A stretch of 64,000 nucleotides of DNA from Nitrosarchaeum sp. (GCA_021414365.1 JAIOOR010000005.1:124001-188000), one strand, 5' to 3'; counted from the first letter of the stretch, positions 1 through 8,499 are shown. The notes: generated by a model not told the origin, from the sequence alone. Program-made: numbers and translations.

Positions 1-106
1 TTTCATTTAGCGGGATTGGTTTTTGAGTAAGTGTAAATGCGATTGCCAAGATAATAATTGCAGCAGCAATTCCAACAACAACAGGTAATAGAATCGTCTT
101 TTTCAT
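1..106 (-). CDS. Membrane-anchored or secreted protein, 5' fragment
   Basis: Only the first 35 codons are inside the window; the gene runs off the left edge. The ATG at 106 is followed by two lysines and an unbroken hydrophobic stretch (about residues 5-26) rich in Ala, Ile and Val. This is a signal peptide or N-terminal membrane anchor, so the product is exported or tethered to the outer face of the membrane. It lies 43 bp downstream of another anchored protein on the same strand, which suggests co-transcription. The function cannot be told from this piece. Confidence 0.6.
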   Translation of the reverse strand, partial: MKKTILLPVVVGIAAAIIILAIAFTLTQKPIPLNE

Positions 107-149
107 TTTATTGATTCATTCTATCATTATAAAATAAGGTTTTGCAATT

Positions 150-641
150 CTAAATGGAAATTACAGTTAGCTTGGAATCTTTTGTAATGTTATATTTATC
201 TACAAATCCAGAAGTCACTTCAATGATATACAGTGCTTTAGCGTCAGGAACGATACTTTGACAAGTCATGGTTTCAAGTGCAGTCTTGCAGGGTTGAATG
301 TCTTTTTCGATATGCACTACATAGCCATCTTGATCAAACCAAATCATATCCAGTGGAAATTTCATATTTAGCATCCAAAGAGAATAGAGATCTGACTTTT
401 CAAAAACAAAAATCATTCCTTGATTATATGGAAGTTGGTCTTGAAACATCAATCCACGTACACGTCTAGGTTCAGTATCAGCAATTTGGACTTGTAATGG
501 AACATTATCTATTTTGACAGTGCCAGTTGGAAATTTGACTGACTCTAATTTACTATCACTTGGAATTGACAGTACTCCAGCAATTCCAATAATAACTGCC
601 GCAAGTATAATAGGTATTAGAATTTGCGTTCTAGTTGCCAT
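150..641 (-). CDS. Membrane-anchored DUF192 family protein
   Basis: A 163-residue protein. Residues 7-27 form one hydrophobic helix (anchor or uncleaved signal), and residues 44-160 match the DUF192 (PF02643) fold. Recognisable pieces are the RVRGLMF segment, MIFVFEKSD, the WMLNMKFPLDMIWFD core and the end of the domain around ALYIIEVTSGFVD. DUF192 proteins are small secreted or surface beta-barrel proteins of unknown biochemical role. The ATG at 641 is the natural start because the anchor follows at once. The gene is 43 bp upstream of the next gene on the same strand and downstream of a long non-coding stretch with a foldable element at 733-821. The family call is firm; the role is unknown. 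Confidence 0.85.
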   Translation of the reverse strand: MATRTQILIPIILAAVIIGIAGVLSIPSDSKLESVKFPTGTVKIDNVPLQVQIADTEPRRVRGLMFQDQLPYNQGMIFVFEKSDLYSLWMLNMKFPLDMIWFDQDGYVVHIEKDIQPCKTALETMTCQSIVPDAKALYIIEVTSGFVDKYNITKDSKLTVISI

Positions 642-732
642 GATTGATAGTATTTTTTCCTTTTAAAATAGTAATAGGAAATTAAACAAAACAGTACATA
701 GTTTTGTAGACATATTTAGAAAAATCAATCAA

Positions 733-821
733 CGAGGAAATTTGGATTCCAAAAACAAACTTTGAGTGCTTCCACCCTTTTTTGTTTTCATTCCTTACTG
801 TCCTAAAATGACAGTTCCTCG
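733..821 (-). ncRNA. Candidate structured RNA or leader element
   Basis: Positions 733-739 (CGAGGAA) pair exactly with 815-821 (TTCCTCG). Just inside, 797-802 (ACTGTC) pairs exactly with 810-815 (GACAGT) around a 7-nt loop. Read on the minus strand the element is followed by a T-rich run (about 732-716), and AT-rich TATA-like sequence lies upstream (about 840-855). I assign the minus strand for that reason, with low confidence. It could be a small RNA or the 5' leader of the DUF192 gene. No known RNA family was recognised. Confidence 0.3.
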
Positions 822-1009
822 TCATATAACATATTACTAAATAATATTAAAGTGATTTGACTGAGATACATTACATTTGTACAGAAATTTAACATAATAT
901 CGATTAAATAATAAAAAATAATGATTGATAAAATGTATAATTATTCAAATAATATAACCAAATATTTATGCTAAATTAATAACAATAATATAAATTTCAA
1001 TGTTAAATC

Positions 1010-1016
1010 TTAAATA
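1010..1016 (+). promoter_or_regulatory. Putative archaeal TATA box for the RNA at 1037-1168
   Basis: TTAAATA lies about 22-27 bases before the first stem of the structured RNA candidate that begins near 1037. That is the usual archaeal TATA-to-start distance. The surroundings are very AT-rich, so chance matches are likely. Confidence 0.35.
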
Positions 1017-1036
1017 GTTGAATTAATTATACTGTG

Positions 1037-1168
1037 TGTTGTCGAAACCAACTTCGACTGAATAAATTGCGTGACCCTGTAGAACAAAACAAGGCAATCA
1101 GGCGTTTAACGTCCTGACCACGAGAGGAAATCTCTCTATGTCCTACAATTGAGGGTTACGCCTTTTTT
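1037..1168 (+). ncRNA. Candidate structured non-coding RNA, class unknown
   Basis: Several stems nest without conflict. GTCGAA 1041-1046 pairs with TTCGAC 1054-1059. A 10-bp closing stem, GCGTGACCCT 1069-1078, pairs with AGGGTTACGC 1152-1161 (one G-U), and GTAG just inside it pairs with CTAC. Within it are a CAGG/CCTG hairpin extended by CGT/ACG (about 1099-1115) and a GAGAG/CTCTC hairpin (about 1122-1136) with a purine loop. The closing stem is followed directly by CTTTTTT, a typical archaeal T-run terminator. No reading frame crosses the region. It does not match the helix 8 core of SRP RNA or the conserved P4 segments of RNase P RNA as I know them, nor a tRNA. Confidence 0.55.
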
Positions 1169-1184
1169 GTTAATTAAAGTAAAA

Positions 1185-1343
1185 TTCCGATCAAAGAAAG
1201 GAGGATCCTATTTTTATTGTTGAAACGCGTATTAGTATCGGAAAGCTGACACACTATTCTATTGTCAAATAGTGGCATCAGTTTGCCGGTCTTTGCTTAC
1301 TTGCATGACTGCGCAAAGGATGGTCCGCAAAAAGTCAGCTTCC
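1185..1343 (+). ncRNA. Second candidate structured RNA with alternative pairings
   Basis: GGAAAGCTGAC 1240-1250 pairs with GTCAGCTTCC 1334-1343 (one bulge). It encloses three local hairpins: ACTATT/AATAGT 1253-1273, GGCA/TGCC 1274-1287 and CTTTGC/GCAAAG 1291-1318. An upstream strand, TTCCGAT 1185-1191, pairs perfectly with ATCGGAA 1237-1243, which shares GGAA with the long stem, so the two helices exclude each other. The next gene starts at 1405. The element could be a riboswitch-like leader for that gene or a stand-alone RNA. No family was recognised. Confidence 0.4.
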
Positions 1344-1404
1344 AAATTTTACGATAGATGAGAAATTTTTTAATAGTAATTGCAATCACAGAACAAACCA
1401 AGGT

Positions 1405-2085
1405 GTGATAAAATTTACAGATTCATTTTTAGAGACAGTAAATATTTTGTTAGATTTGCAAGTAGGCGACACATCAAGATTAGAGCACATTAAAAAAATG
1501 ATTTTAGAAGATAAAGCACTTTACACAAGTGATCAACAATATGTTCAAAGTCTTGCAAAATCATACAATATAGAACATCAAAAACCAGTGAATGAACCAC
1601 AATCAAAATTAGTCAATTGTCGTACATGTAGTAGTAGCATCCCAGAATCAGCAAAATATTGTCCCTTATGTGGAACTGGACAAAAAAGCGATGGACATTC
1701 TAGAGTAAAAAAATTCAATCCATTGCATTTAATTCCCAAACCAAGATCATATCAGATTCTAGCTATTATTGGAGCACTGACTGCAATGATACCAGTGTTA
1801 TTCATAGTTGCAAGAATGGATCCATTATTATTTGCAATAGAATACGATACAGGAAGAGATCTCTCAGACATTGCAGGAGTTTTTGTATCTTTAGGAATAA
1901 TATCAAGTGTGTTGAGTGTAATTGCAGTAGCAATTACTTTTGTAGTTAAAAACCCAAAGAAGGTTGGAAGAATATTATTTTTTATTGCGTTTGCAATTTT
2001 GTTAAGTTCGATAACAATAGGAATTATAGGATTTATTTTTATTTTAATTTCAAGTAAAAATGCTTACAAAAAAAGATATTACTAA
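1405..2085 (+). CDS. Zinc-ribbon membrane protein
   Basis: A 226-residue protein of unknown function. The N-terminal 65 residues are soluble and helical. A zinc-ribbon with C72, C75, C86 and C89 follows. After a basic linker come three hydrophobic helices at about 118-140, 157-178 and 189-215, ending in a short Lys/Arg-rich tail. This is the zinc-ribbon plus multi-TM design common among uncharacterised archaeal membrane proteins. The start is GTG at 1405; no ATG lies nearby in frame. It sits about 60 bases after the structured RNA region, so the RNA may be its leader. The architecture is seen directly; no role can be assigned. Confidence 0.7.
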   Translation: MIKFTDSFLETVNILLDLQVGDTSRLEHIKKMILEDKALYTSDQQYVQSLAKSYNIEHQKPVNEPQSKLVNCRTCSSSIPESAKYCPLCGTGQKSDGHSRVKKFNPLHLIPKPRSYQILAIIGALTAMIPVLFIVARMDPLLFAIEYDTGRDLSDIAGVFVSLGIISSVLSVIAVAITFVVKNPKKVGRILFFIAFAILLSSITIGIIGFIFILISSKNAYKKRYY

Positions 2086-2162
2086 ATTGAGAAAAAGAGA
2101 TCCACAGTCAATCATGATAATGGTAGGATGTTTTTTTATAGGCTAAAAAATAATTTCCAGCA

Positions 2163-3009
2163 GTGTATCAAATAGAAGAGATAATGAAAAAACCAGTTAC
2201 ATTAAGCAATAATGCCACAATATCAGACGCAGTAAAAATTATGGCAAACAAGAAAATAGGTAGAATACTAGTAACTGAAAACCAAAAGATCAAGCCATTA
2301 TTACCGAAAAAGATATGGTATTTTTCTTACTCAATGATCAATCAGAAAAAAAGCTAGAAGAGATATCGATACAAAAAATAATCAAGCCAGTATTGTCGAT
2401 TCCAGAATCTACAAGCATCAAAAGCTGTGCAAAAAAGATGATAGAGAATGGAATCGGATCTCTTGCAATTACACGCGGGGAAGAAATTATTGGTATTATA
2501 ACAAAGACGGATCTTGTAGAATTTTTTGCAAAAAATCAAACAAGTAAAAAAACAGTTGGAGAGTACATGTCACCATACTATGCATGGGCATACTCCGATA
2601 CTCCTCTTTACAGTATTGTCTCAAAGATGACAAACAATAAGATCTCACGAATCATTTTAAGAAATCATGATGAAACGCCAGTAGGAATACTCTCATTTAG
2701 TGATCTGTTTAGATTGTCATTGACTATAGGAAATCAAAAAGAAGTTGTTGATGACACAAACCCATCAATACCAATTGTGTTTCCACGGAAAGGTTTTGTT
2801 TCAAAAGAAGGATTGGTGGAACAATCAAGGCAAATCAGATCATGAAAGACGAGATTGCAACCGTGAATTACGATGATGATTTAGCAAAAGCATGCAAAGT
2901 TCTCATGGATAAAAAAATTAATGGTGTTGGAGTATTATCATCTAATGGTGCGCTAATTGGAATCCTAAGTAAGACAGACATCATCAAAGCAATTGCATTT
3001 TTAGATTAG
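2163..3009 (+). pseudogene. Multi-CBS-domain protein, interrupted by two frame breaks
   Basis: Three consecutive frames together spell one CBS-repeat protein of about 280 residues. Frame one (GTG at 2163) gives the first CBS half and ends out of frame at 2357. Frame two carries the EKDMVFF segment through two further CBS motifs and ends at 2845. Frame three (from about 2831 to 3009) gives the last CBS half with the motif NGVGVL...IGILSKTD. Adding one A to the A-run near 2286-2289 and one A near 2834 restores a continuous, sensible protein. CBS pairs usually bind adenosine nucleotides and act as energy sensors. Either the gene is a recent pseudogene or two homopolymer bases are missing from the sequence. 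Confidence 0.75.
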
Positions 3010-3014
3010 ATCAA

Positions 3015-4295
3015 TTAGAGATCAACGTCGCGGGTTTCTCTACTAAGTAATGTCGGAACAATTACAATTATGGCACCAATAATTAAATTAATTCCAAGTG
3101 CAACAGAAGTCATCTCTTTTGAGACACTTGACATCAGATATACTGCAATTAAAGGAGACCAGGAACCAAAAATCAATCCTGCGTTGTATGAAAATCCTGC
3201 AGCACTGTTTCTTATTTGGGTTGGGAATCTTTCTGAAAAATATGTAGGTATTGGCCCAGATGCAGTAGATACAACAAATGCAAAAACAACTACATACATA
3301 ATTAATCCATAAACATTATTCAGTATTGCAGTTGCAAGCGGAATTGAGATTATTACAGAGGCAATTACAAATAGAAGTATGGATTTTCTGCGTCCAATTT
3401 TTTGTGAAAGCCATCCGGTAATAATCATCCCAATCCAAGATGATGCGGTTGCATAAATCATGATTAGTGCTATCTGTTCTTTAGCAAAATTTCCAAACTG
3501 TCCCAAGTATGTCGGCAAAATACTAATGGAGCCATGATACATGTAGACAAGACCAGTCATTATTGCAGCACATAGTAAGAATTCTTTTCTGTGAATTTTT
3601 CCAAAAACAATACTTATCAAAGGAGTTTTTTCAAGAGATGATTCTTGATTCTTTTTTATCCATAACAGAGATTCATCCATACCAAGTCTCACAAAAAGTG
3701 CAACAAACCCAGGAATTATGCCAGTAAAAAAAAGTATTCTCCAACCCCATTCTTCAAACAAATTTCCTGGAAATGTGATGGTTATGATTTGAAACGATAT
3801 GGCAGCCAACAAAAAACCAAATGAAAAACCACTTTGCAAAAATCCAGACAATAATCCTCTTTTCTGTTTTGGGGCGCTTTCGATTGTAAGAACTGCACCA
3901 CTTCCCCATTCACCCCCAGCAAAAATTCCCTGAATTAGACGAACAATAATCAAAAAGAGGGGTGCAAATACTCCAACTACAGCATATGTTGGTAACAGTC
4001 CAACTGCAAATGTTGCAATAGAAAATCCAAGAATTGTAATTATCATGGATTTTTTTCTACCAAACTTATCACCATAAATTCCAAAAATAACAGACCCAAG
4101 TGGTCTCATAATCAATGTTACAGTATATGATGCAAATGTTGCAAGTATACTAAAAACAGGATCCTTGGACGGAAAAAACAATTGACTAATGGATGGAATA
4201 ACTAAAAGCATTAGAACCATGTCGTATCCGTCCAATGACCAGCCAAGAAAAGAACCAATCGTGATTTTTTTTTGAGCTAGGGTTAAACTCAACAA
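3015..4295 (-). CDS. MFS transporter (metabolite:H+ symporter-like)
   Basis: A 426-residue polytopic protein with the 12-helix pattern of the major facilitator superfamily. The signature loop between helices 2 and 3 reads GDKFGRKKS (75-83), and a matching basic loop near the middle of the second half reads SQKIGRRKS. Residues around LIQGIFAGGEWGSGAVL (about 138-154) resemble the metabolite:H+ symporter/sugar-porter branch, whose members carry organic acids, osmolytes or aromatic acids. The substrate cannot be predicted. It converges with the CBS gene (5 bp between stops). The ATG at 4295 directly precedes the first amphipathic segment and helix. Full length with no missing helix. Confidence 0.85.
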   Translation of the reverse strand: MLSLTLAQKKITIGSFLGWSLDGYDMVLMLLVIPSISQLFFPSKDPVFSILATFASYTVTLIMRPLGSVIFGIYGDKFGRKKSMIITILGFSIATFAVGLLPTYAVVGVFAPLFLIIVRLIQGIFAGGEWGSGAVLTIESAPKQKRGLLSGFLQSGFSFGFLLAAISFQIITITFPGNLFEEWGWRILFFTGIIPGFVALFVRLGMDESLLWIKKNQESSLEKTPLISIVFGKIHRKEFLLCAAIMTGLVYMYHGSISILPTYLGQFGNFAKEQIALIMIYATASSWIGMIITGWLSQKIGRRKSILLFVIASVIISIPLATAILNNVYGLIMYVVVFAFVVSTASGPIPTYFSERFPTQIRNSAAGFSYNAGLIFGSWSPLIAVYLMSSVSKEMTSVALGINLIIGAIIVIVPTLLSRETRDVDL

Positions 4296-4396
4296 GACAT
4301 TTCCAACTAAGTTGTATATAGGCTTAGATTTTCAAACAAAAAAATATCAATTCAAAAACAAAAGACTTTTCATAAATTAAACATAATTTAGAAATC

Positions 4397-4672
4397 ATGA
4401 TAACTGATGAAATGCTAAAAGAGATTTGCGATAAAGTTGAAAATTTGCTTGAAAACTATGTTTTAGAACACAGAGGTCAATTATTTGAAAACGGTAAAAT
4501 CATAGAAGGGGGAATGGAGGGGCAGATAAAAAATCTATATGAATCAAGAGTGTCAGGAATTTTTCTTGCAAAAGGAGAGGACACAAAATTACTTTCAGAA
4601 AAACAACAAAACTATATCAAAAATAGAATTAAAAGTACATTGGAAATATCAAAAAAACAGTACGAATCATAA
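4397..4672 (+). CDS. Small hypothetical protein
   Basis: A 91-residue, charged, mostly helical protein without signal peptide, cysteines or membrane segment. It diverges from the MFS gene, with 101 bp of AT-rich promoter region between them, and its stop lies 10 bp from the stop of the convergent gene at 4683. I do not recognise a family. Length, charge and helical periodicity (KNLYESRVSGIFLAKGEDTK) look like a real small cytoplasmic protein and not a shadow frame. Confidence 0.6.
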   Translation: MITDEMLKEICDKVENLLENYVLEHRGQLFENGKIIEGGMEGQIKNLYESRVSGIFLAKGEDTKLLSEKQQNYIKNRIKSTLEISKKQYES

Positions 4673-4682
4673 AAAAATAGAT

Positions 4683-5195
4683 CTATTGTCCTGAAGATAT
4701 TTTCATGCTAGGTTCTAGAATGCTCTTTTTGATCAATATGGGAATGCCATAGTATGCTGCAAGTGCAATTGCATCAGATGCTTTTTGGTTTCTTAGAATT
4801 AGATCTTTTTTTCCAGTAAAATACAGATTAGCCCTTAATGCCTCGCCACTATCATATATCCTGACTTTGACTAGAATCAGTCCAGATTCCTCACATATCT
4901 GTTCAATCATTGCATAAACTGATGGAATATCATTACGGTTTCCCTCTTTAAAATCAGAGATATTTTTTGCAACGTCAACTGAAAATGAGGTTATAGGAAA
5001 TTCCTTTCCATTACTTGTTTTGAGAATTACTGCCCCCATACCCAAATTAGTGATACCAACATTGTCTATAATTACTACTTCAGAGTTTTCATCCAAGTCA
5101 CTAATTTGTATTTTTGAGGATCGGATATCTTTGATTTTACCCAATATGGAATCTAAACGAGTCTTTAGAATTGATTGTATGTTCATAATTTGCAC
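4683..5195 (-). CDS. Bifunctional nuclease-fold (DUF151/BFN) protein
   Basis: A 170-residue protein whose residues 30-150 match the DUF151/bifunctional nuclease family (PF02577). The signatures are a beta-rich core with VVIIDN, an ILKTSNGKEFPI strand pair, the SVYAMIEQICEESGL helix, the VRIYDSGEALRANLYF strand and the closing SDAIALAAYYGIPILI motif. The plant founder of the family has DNase/RNase activity, and bacterial and archaeal members are often fused to UVR domains. Here the domain is alone. The ATG at 5195 is followed by a helical N-terminus. It is a single-gene unit between convergent neighbours. The family is certain; the activity in this organism is inferred only. Confidence 0.82.
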   Translation of the reverse strand: MQIMNIQSILKTRLDSILGKIKDIRSSKIQISDLDENSEVVIIDNVGITNLGMGAVILKTSNGKEFPITSFSVDVAKNISDFKEGNRNDIPSVYAMIEQICEESGLILVKVRIYDSGEALRANLYFTGKKDLILRNQKASDAIALAAYYGIPILIKKSILEPSMKISSGQ

Positions 5196-5317
5196 TAAAT
5201 AGCAAATTCATTCTTTTATACCCTCGGTGTATCTATAGCTTATAATTTTCATCCAAAAGATTCTACTTCAAGACAGTAATGGTAGAAATATGGTCACATC
5301 ATTGAGCAAAACAGAAA

Positions 5318-5707
5318 ATGTCGAAAATAAACATCAAAGAATATGAAAAAAGATGTCAAGACATACTAGAAGATGCAGAAGTAAGATTTGCAGCTCTTTT
5401 AGACGAATGGGGCAAAATACTTGCTGGAGGACTCAAAGAGAACATCAATATCAGATTGACAGAAGAACAAATGGATTCAATATGTAAAGAGTTGGCTGCA
5501 AGGGTTGAAAAAAGAAAAAAATACGACACAGATCTAGGTCGTGTAAAGTACTCCATGTCTCGTAGAGAACATGTTGTGATAATGAGCTTTCCAATTTATG
5601 AAAAGGTAATAATGATAGTAGCAGAACCAAACGTCAACATTGACAGATTGGCATATAGGATAATTGAAAAACTTGGAAGTCAGTGGGGGGAGTTTTTTGG
5701 AAAGTAG
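5318..5707 (+). CDS. Thaumarchaeal conserved protein (DUF6659-like)
   Basis: A 129-residue soluble protein: an N-terminal helix, a segment rich in Glu and Arg, then an alternating beta/alpha C-terminal half (RREHVVIMSFPIYEKVIMIVAEPNVNID). It shares layout and likely fold with the protein at 13484-13864: helix, RR pair, strand ending in a Val/Ile-rich sheet, C-terminal helix. I think both belong to the small profilin/roadblock-like family that AOA genomes carry in many copies. The role is unknown; sensory or scaffold functions have been guessed for such folds. Its 3' end abuts a convergent gene 2 bp away. Confidence 0.6.
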   Translation: MSKINIKEYEKRCQDILEDAEVRFAALLDEWGKILAGGLKENINIRLTEEQMDSICKELAARVEKRKKYDTDLGRVKYSMSRREHVVIMSFPIYEKVIMIVAEPNVNIDRLAYRIIEKLGSQWGEFFGK

Positions 5708-5709
5708 AG

Positions 5710-6057
5710 TTAACGCATCACAGAGCTTTTAAAATCACTCATTGTAGAAATTGCATTTTTTGTCTCTTGGCCAATATCTTTAATGGTTGCACCATTGTAT
5801 TTTTTTGAAATAATTGTTCCAGCTCCCATTAGAGCTAATCCTATAGGAGTGGTAACTGGCTCAGGAGCTAAAAGTAATGCCACACCAATTTTTTGCATTT
5901 TCTTTCCTGGGGATGGTGCCTTTTCTAAACATCTCATGGAACTGGCAGTTCCTTTATCATCAATCTTTGATATGTCATTGTATAACAAGGCTCTTCGCTT
6001 GGCAGAATCAGATGCCTTACGAACTTTTTCCAATTTTGCCTTTAGATGGTCAATCAT
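5710..6057 (-). CDS. Small hypothetical protein with glycine-rich hydrophobic segment
   Basis: A 115-residue protein. Residues 1-45 are basic and helical (KAKLEKVRKASDSAKRR). A hydrophobic Gly/Ala/Pro-rich stretch follows at about 56-84 (ALLLAPEPVTTPIGLALMGAG), and then a polar C-terminus. The middle could be a re-entrant or short membrane hairpin. I do not recognise the family. The antisense frame across the same bases is open but lacks a sensible composition, so the minus strand was chosen. It converges with the gene ending at 5707. Confidence 0.55.
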   Translation of the reverse strand: MIDHLKAKLEKVRKASDSAKRRALLYNDISKIDDKGTASSMRCLEKAPSPGKKMQKIGVALLLAPEPVTTPIGLALMGAGTIISKKYNGATIKDIGQETKNAISTMSDFKSSVMR

Positions 6058-6184
6058 GAATGTTAGACATTTAGAAAAACACAGTTAAGACTCGATGATC
6101 AATATAGAATACCCACAAGTCAATAAAGAATAACCATTAATGGACATTCAATTATACTAGGTCTAAATTAGTAATTAAGACGCA

Positions 6185-6649
6185 TTGAAAGTAAAAAATT
6201 CAAAGAGATTAGAGTCAATTAAAGCGGCTCATCAATCAGAAAAAGCAAGCTATAGCGCTAGAATGGAAGATTATTTGGAGGTGATTTCAGAATTAGTAGA
6301 ATTAAAAGGATATGCAACTACGCTGGATATTTCACGATACATGAATGTAAGTGCACCTAGTGTTACAAAGATGCTACAAAGATTAGAAGAAAACAAGTTA
6401 CTAGAATATGAGAAATATCACGGAATTAATCTTACAGAAAAAGGAACTCGTATAGCCTTTGAAATAAGACAAAATCATGGGATTTTACTTGAATTTTTTG
6501 AAATTTTAGGAGTAAATCATGAAACTGCAAATAAAGATGCTGAAGGAATTGAGCATCATCTAAATCCAAAAACAATAAAGCAATTAAGAAAATTCATTAC
6601 GTTTCTAAAATCAAATCCTAAAATCATAGAAAATTTTAAGAGTCCTTAA
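6185..6649 (+). CDS. DtxR/MntR-family metal-dependent repressor
   Basis: A 154-residue regulator. An N-terminal extension of about 22 residues precedes the DtxR-type winged helix (about 25-90: RMEDYLEVISELVELKGYA, recognition helix VSAPSVTKMLQRLEE). The metal-binding/dimerisation domain (about 90-150) carries the expected acidic and histidine residues (DAEGIEHHL). Such proteins bind Fe2+ or Mn2+ and repress metal uptake genes. There is no C-terminal SH3 domain, so it is the short MntR/IdeR-like form. The start is TTG at 6185; the first in-frame ATG would remove residues needed by helix 1. It overlaps the convergent PIN-ATPase gene by 14 bp at the 3' ends. Confidence 0.85.
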   Translation: MKVKNSKRLESIKAAHQSEKASYSARMEDYLEVISELVELKGYATTLDISRYMNVSAPSVTKMLQRLEENKLLEYEKYHGINLTEKGTRIAFEIRQNHGILLEFFEILGVNHETANKDAEGIEHHLNPKTIKQLRKFITFLKSNPKIIENFKSP

Positions 6650-8474
6650 GAAATATTTGAATGTCATTTTGGGTAGATGCAAGTTTCATAATACTTCGTG
6701 AAGCCTCAGAGCGCTTTGGAATTAGGATCTCACCTTTTTTACCAATTCTTACAGATGTAACAAATGTGTCATGCACATAGATATCAGCATGCATAGACGA
6801 ATATTCCCTGCCAACATTTAGCAGTAATGCAGATTTATTTTCTAAAAAAGTAAATGGTAGATCATAGGATGTATCACCAGACATATCAGTAGAAGAGTTT
6901 TTTTCAACAACGTCGATGTGAATTTTCAATAATTTTTCAATCTCGTTGATGTTAGAACCGCCTTTTCCAATAATTGATGACATGGATTGTTTGTTAACTA
7001 TGACCTGTGCTCGGTTATCAGATAGTATCTCAACTTTGACTGCAGGATCAAATTTCTTAAAATAGTCGCGTATTTTGTCTTCTGCAAGTTTCTCAATTCC
7101 AACTTTTTGTACTTTTTTTGATACTGGAACTATTACATTTTCTTCTCCAAAAGTATAGATTTCATGTTCAAGAATATTATCAACAAAATTCCTAATCTCA
7201 ATTACAGGTCTTGCTAAATCAGATTCGGTCATGCCGGTTGGCACCTTTACAACTAATTCTAAATCATAGATTTTACCAATATGTCCATCTTTTACAAAGA
7301 CTACAGTGTCTATGACATTTGGAATAATTCCAAGTTCTATTTTTCCAATAAAACGCTGTATCGCATCTAATGGGGAGTTTGCATGGACGACTCCAACCAT
7401 TCCAACACCAGTTAATCTCAGGTCAGCAAATGTGCGAAAGTCTTCTCGGCGTCGCACTTCATCAAAAATTGTATAATCAGGTCTAACCAATAATAAAATA
7501 TCAGCGCTATTATCAAAGCTACCATCCAATTTTGTGTACTGTGTGATTCCTGGATTTACCTGTAAATCGCGTGGAGACTCAAATGTTTTTACAATTTTTC
7601 CTTTGTTATAGTAAAAGTCAGCGAGACTTGATGCAAGTGTACTTTTTCCAGAACCTGGCGGACCTGAAATTATTATTCCTTCAGCTCTATCAGAAAATCG
7701 CTTCATCAATTCTTCAGATATTTCATAGTCATCAAGAGTCAATTTCACAATAGGATGAACTATTGTGATTTCAAATGCTTCAGAAAATGGAGGATGTGTA
7801 ATGGCAATACGATAATCATTATATTGAATTACAGTTGCACCGTTCTTTGAGATTTCCACGGTACTCGAATCAGAAATTATAGTAGTCTCCAATATTTGAG
7901 ATGAGATTAATTGAAGATACTCTTTAGTTAGAATTTCATCAGAGAGTTTTGTCAAGACAAAAGAACCAGGTTTGCCTTTTTTTGCCATGGGGGACATGTT
8001 TTCTTTGAGATGTACACTCATTGTCTCCGAATCAAAAAATTGTAAAAATTCCAAAACAAGATTTTTAGAAAGGGGTTTTACAAATACAGATTCTAATCCT
8101 TCTGCTTGTGCAACTAGATGCTGAACATTATCTGAGGTGTAAAGAATTGCCTGAGTTTGTTTTGCCATATCTTTAATTATTGCATCAATTCTGCCTGTGC
8201 CCGCAAGACGAATTTCTTCAGATGTAGGATGTGAGCCTTGGATAAGAATAACTAACCCAAAATCATCAGATATGCCTTTAAGTTTTTTTATTGTTTCTAA
8301 TCCAATAAATCCCTGATCTTTTTTCTGTGATGCTTGGGATTGTAATTCATCTAAAACTACCTGTGGAATTATTATTTCACAATTTTTTATGTTACCAGAT
8401 TCAATCTGAGCGATCAACTGCCCATTAATTATGATACTAGTATCAGCTACAATCTTTGACAAGCTTTCTATCAA
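6636..8474 (-). CDS. PIN-domain, VirB11/PilT-like ATPase with KH domain
   Basis: A 612-residue archaeal protein of the COG1855 type. Residues 1-140 are a PIN nuclease-like domain (VADTSIIING, with acidic residues at DAIIKDMAKQ and TSDN). Residues 240-420 form a secretion-type RecA ATPase with Walker A GPPGSGKSTL near 270-280 and the Walker B/Asp-box region TIFDEVRRREDF. A KH domain with IIGKGGSNINEIE lies near 495-510. Family members are thought to act in RNA metabolism or RNP handling, but no substrate is proven. It is 25 bp downstream of the response regulator on the same strand, so co-transcription is possible. Full length compared with archaeal relatives. Confidence 0.85.
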   Translation of the reverse strand: MIESLSKIVADTSIIINGQLIAQIESGNIKNCEIIIPQVVLDELQSQASQKKDQGFIGLETIKKLKGISDDFGLVILIQGSHPTSEEIRLAGTGRIDAIIKDMAKQTQAILYTSDNVQHLVAQAEGLESVFVKPLSKNLVLEFLQFFDSETMSVHLKENMSPMAKKGKPGSFVLTKLSDEILTKEYLQLISSQILETTIISDSSTVEISKNGATVIQYNDYRIAITHPPFSEAFEITIVHPIVKLTLDDYEISEELMKRFSDRAEGIIISGPPGSGKSTLASSLADFYYNKGKIVKTFESPRDLQVNPGITQYTKLDGSFDNSADILLLVRPDYTIFDEVRRREDFRTFADLRLTGVGMVGVVHANSPLDAIQRFIGKIELGIIPNVIDTVVFVKDGHIGKIYDLELVVKVPTGMTESDLARPVIEIRNFVDNILEHEIYTFGEENVIVPVSKKVQKVGIEKLAEDKIRDYFKKFDPAVKVEILSDNRAQVIVNKQSMSSIIGKGGSNINEIEKLLKIHIDVVEKNSSTDMSGDTSYDLPFTFLENKSALLLNVGREYSSMHADIYVHDTFVTSVRIGKKGEILIPKRSEASRSIMKLASTQNDIQIFLKDS

Positions 8475-8499
8475 TTGTTTAGTAAATTAAGACCCTAAA

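Noticed and set aside
1037-1343. RNase P RNA or SRP RNA
   Set aside because: I could not find the conserved P4 segments of RNase P or the helix 8 core of SRP RNA. The elements also divide into two independent folds. They are called unknown RNA candidates.
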